A DNA stretch of 54,614 nt, taken from the NCBI GenBank assembly GCA_030267965.1, contig BRYA01000183.1, positions 631 to 55,244 on the forward strand, in the 5' to 3' direction. The notes beneath the pieces were generated by a model. The model made no database searches and was not told the DNA's origin. It worked only from the letters and a program-made list of their open reading frames with translations. A program made the translations under genes and the position numbers. This document shows, piece by piece, positions 53,332-54,614 of the stretch; positions within the stretch are counted from its first letter, which is position 1; each line of letters opens with the position of its first letter. The DNA is from Triparma columacea. Lineage: Eukaryota; Sar; Bolidophyceae; Parmales; Triparmaceae.

Positions 53332-53766
53332 ATGTCCACCGCTATCAAGTCTGTCCAGGTTTTTGGCCGCAAGAAGACCGCCACTGCTGTTGCCTACTGC
53401 AAGCAGGGACGTGGCCTTATCAAGGTTAACGGGTGCCCCATCGAGCTCCTCGAGCCCGAGATCCTCAGGCTCAAGACCTTCGAGCCCGTCCTTCTCCTCG
53501 GCCAGGAGAGGTTCTCCAACCTCGACATCCGCATCCGTGTCAAGGGTGGAGGATACACTGCTCAGATTTACGCCATCAGGCAGGCTATCGCCAAGGCCAT
53601 CGTCGCTTACTACTCCAAGTACGTGGACGAGGCCTCCAAGGCTGAGATCAAGGACATTTTGGTTGGCTACGACAGGACACTTCTCGTCGCTGACCCTAGG
53701 AGGTGCGAGCCCAAGAAGTTCGGAGGACGCTCGGCCCGCGCTCGCTTCCAGAAGTCCTACCGTTAA
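53332..53766 (+). CDS. RPS16: 40S ribosomal protein uS9 (S16)
   Basis: An intronless 144-residue protein matching the eukaryotic uS9 family over its full length. It opens with [20 protein letters not shown] and closes with the conserved basic tail [13 protein letters not shown], whose last residues reach the decoding centre to contact P-site tRNA. Length and end are exactly as expected. Codon use is strongly biased (AAG, ATC, GAG and CTC prevail), typical of a highly expressed gene. The short A-rich leader before ATG (AAAAAAATG) is also consistent with this. Confidence 0.97.
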   Translation: MSTAIKSVQVFGRKKTATAVAYCKQGRGLIKVNGCPIELLEPEILRLKTFEPVLLLGQERFSNLDIRIRVKGGGYTAQIYAIRQAIAKAIVAYYSKYVDEASKAEIKDILVGYDRTLLVADPRRCEPKKFGGRSARARFQKSYR

Positions 53767-54418
53767 ATGTAATGACGCTTAAATGAAAAACAATAATAAA
53801 TCGGTGTTATTACCTTCTTAGCTCAACTCCCTTGCATCTCCTCTCCCCTCCGACAGTGGACCACACTCTCTCCCCTTTCCCTTAAGAGCACAACGCATCC
53901 CACTCCCCACCCCACCTATTAGCGGCCCGTTGGGCGTCACGAATCGCTGTTAAGTTCCTCTCGCTAAAATAATCCTCTCACTTACATACTTGGATTGCAT
54001 TTTTATTTTTTCATCTGAGACACAGCAGCTGCTGTATTTCCTGGGCCTACAACTTGAGGATAAAAATTCTAATTTCTTGCTTGTGAGTACGCAATCGGGA
54101 CTCGAGATAAAGTGAGAGCCCTTCTCATTCATCTAATTTCTAGGATTCATGTCAAAACTGCGTGAATTTGGGGTTGGGAGGTTGAAACTGCATGGTGTTA
54201 TGCAGGCCGGGGGGGGGGTGTATCAGTTGGGGCCTAATTTTTAGCATTCACTGAAGGAATTTGGACCACCCTGGTCATGATACAACGGCCGCTACCACAT
54301 AGTATGCAGAAAATCGATCGTGATGGTAGATCATTCGGCTCACCCCATTTCCATCGTCTCCGCAGATTACAGCAACCACTGTAAGCTTCACAAGCATTAG
54401 GAAGAAGGTTTGACGAGG
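53767..54418. other. Intergenic, no gene seen
   Basis: The first 50 bp hold an A-rich 3' end (AACAATAATAAAT) of the ribosomal gene. The rest has no supported frame or repeat apart from a G-run near 54210. Confidence 0.4.
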
Positions 54419-54533
54419 ATGAGTAACGCTCCGAAGAGTGAGCAGGGAGCTATCGGTCACGACAGTCCCACCGACCCCAAGCACTCGGCCATCTTGAGGC
54501 AGGTGCTTCAGAGGACTTCAACAAGCGGAGAAG
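54419..54533 (+). CDS. First exon of a gene leaving the window
   Basis: From the ATG at 54419 a frame of 38 codons runs to a GTGAGA donor after 54533, phase 1. The encoded start reads MSNAPKSEQGAIGHDSPTDP, followed by KHSAILRQVLQRTSTSGE. It looks like a disordered, regulatory-type N-terminus. The intron is G-rich and continues past the window end. The family is unknown. Confidence 0.45.
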
Positions 54534-54614
54534 GTGAGATATGAAATGACCTCGAGGAGGGGGGGGGGGGCTGGGCAAGAGGTTGAGGGGGGAGGGATGG
54601 GGCTGGGCGAGAGG

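Overview
The window reads as nuclear DNA of a photosynthetic stramenopile (heterokont alga). It is gene-dense, and many genes carry short GT-AG introns (about 70-210 bp) with C-rich tracts before the acceptor. A bolidophyte/Parmales-type alga is my best guess. That is inference from the protein set: a Tic22-like plastid import factor behind a signal peptide, a transhydrogenase whose leader looks like a bipartite plastid signal, a sterol C-24 methyltransferase, and stramenopile-style ARM/PH and BspA-type LRR proteins. I saw no tRNA, rRNA or CRISPR. A 208-bp run of N (37015-37222) interrupts one gene.

Layout. 1-2.7 kb: the tail of a gene running off the left edge, a 75-bp dispersed direct repeat, C-rich low-complexity DNA and a small two-exon gene. 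2.7-6.2 kb: an ankyrin-like/MYND protein, an unknown protein and an acidic BspA-type LRR protein. 6.6-10.2 kb: a large HMG-box plus SAM-domain nuclear protein. 10.3-11.0 kb: three tandem ~234-bp units, each with a 74-bp hairpin; the first hairpin is inverted relative to the other two. 11.4-13.05 kb: a divergent intronless pair (GATA-like zinc protein; coiled coil plus PHD finger with a frameshift) that looks unlike its neighbours. 13.3-18 kb: an orphan formin tail, an EF-hand/C2 protein and the Tic22-like protein. 18.2-25 kb: an ARM-repeat/coiled-coil/PH protein, signal peptidase complex subunit 3 with a duplicated tail, and a C2H2 zinc-finger protein. 25.1-31 kb: sterol methyltransferase and a fused alpha-beta proton-translocating transhydrogenase. 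31.2-39.5 kb: a small basic protein, a three-TM protein, an unknown protein, an ABC-class ATPase (split by the gap) and a second C2H2 paralogue. 39.8-45.3 kb: an eight-exon ATAD5/ELG1-type clamp-unloader ATPase with added TIG and Tudor-like modules. 45.4-54.6 kb: a CRAL-TRIO protein, an AT-rich island, an LCMT1-like PP2A methyltransferase, a sulfotransferase-like protein, a GHMP kinase fused to a nucleotidyltransferase-like domain, a tiny gene, ribosomal protein uS9 and the first exon of a gene leaving the window.

The genes are mostly unrelated housekeeping and lineage-specific genes, not a pathway cluster. Exon models were built by hand by matching splice sites and reading phase across every junction; coordinates are exact where phases close. 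The most unusual signals are the flipped hairpin array, the kinase fusion whose nucleotidyltransferase has lost its signature loop, the ATAD5-TIG architecture, and a short GCTTCGCTC-type motif that recurs just before 3' splice sites.
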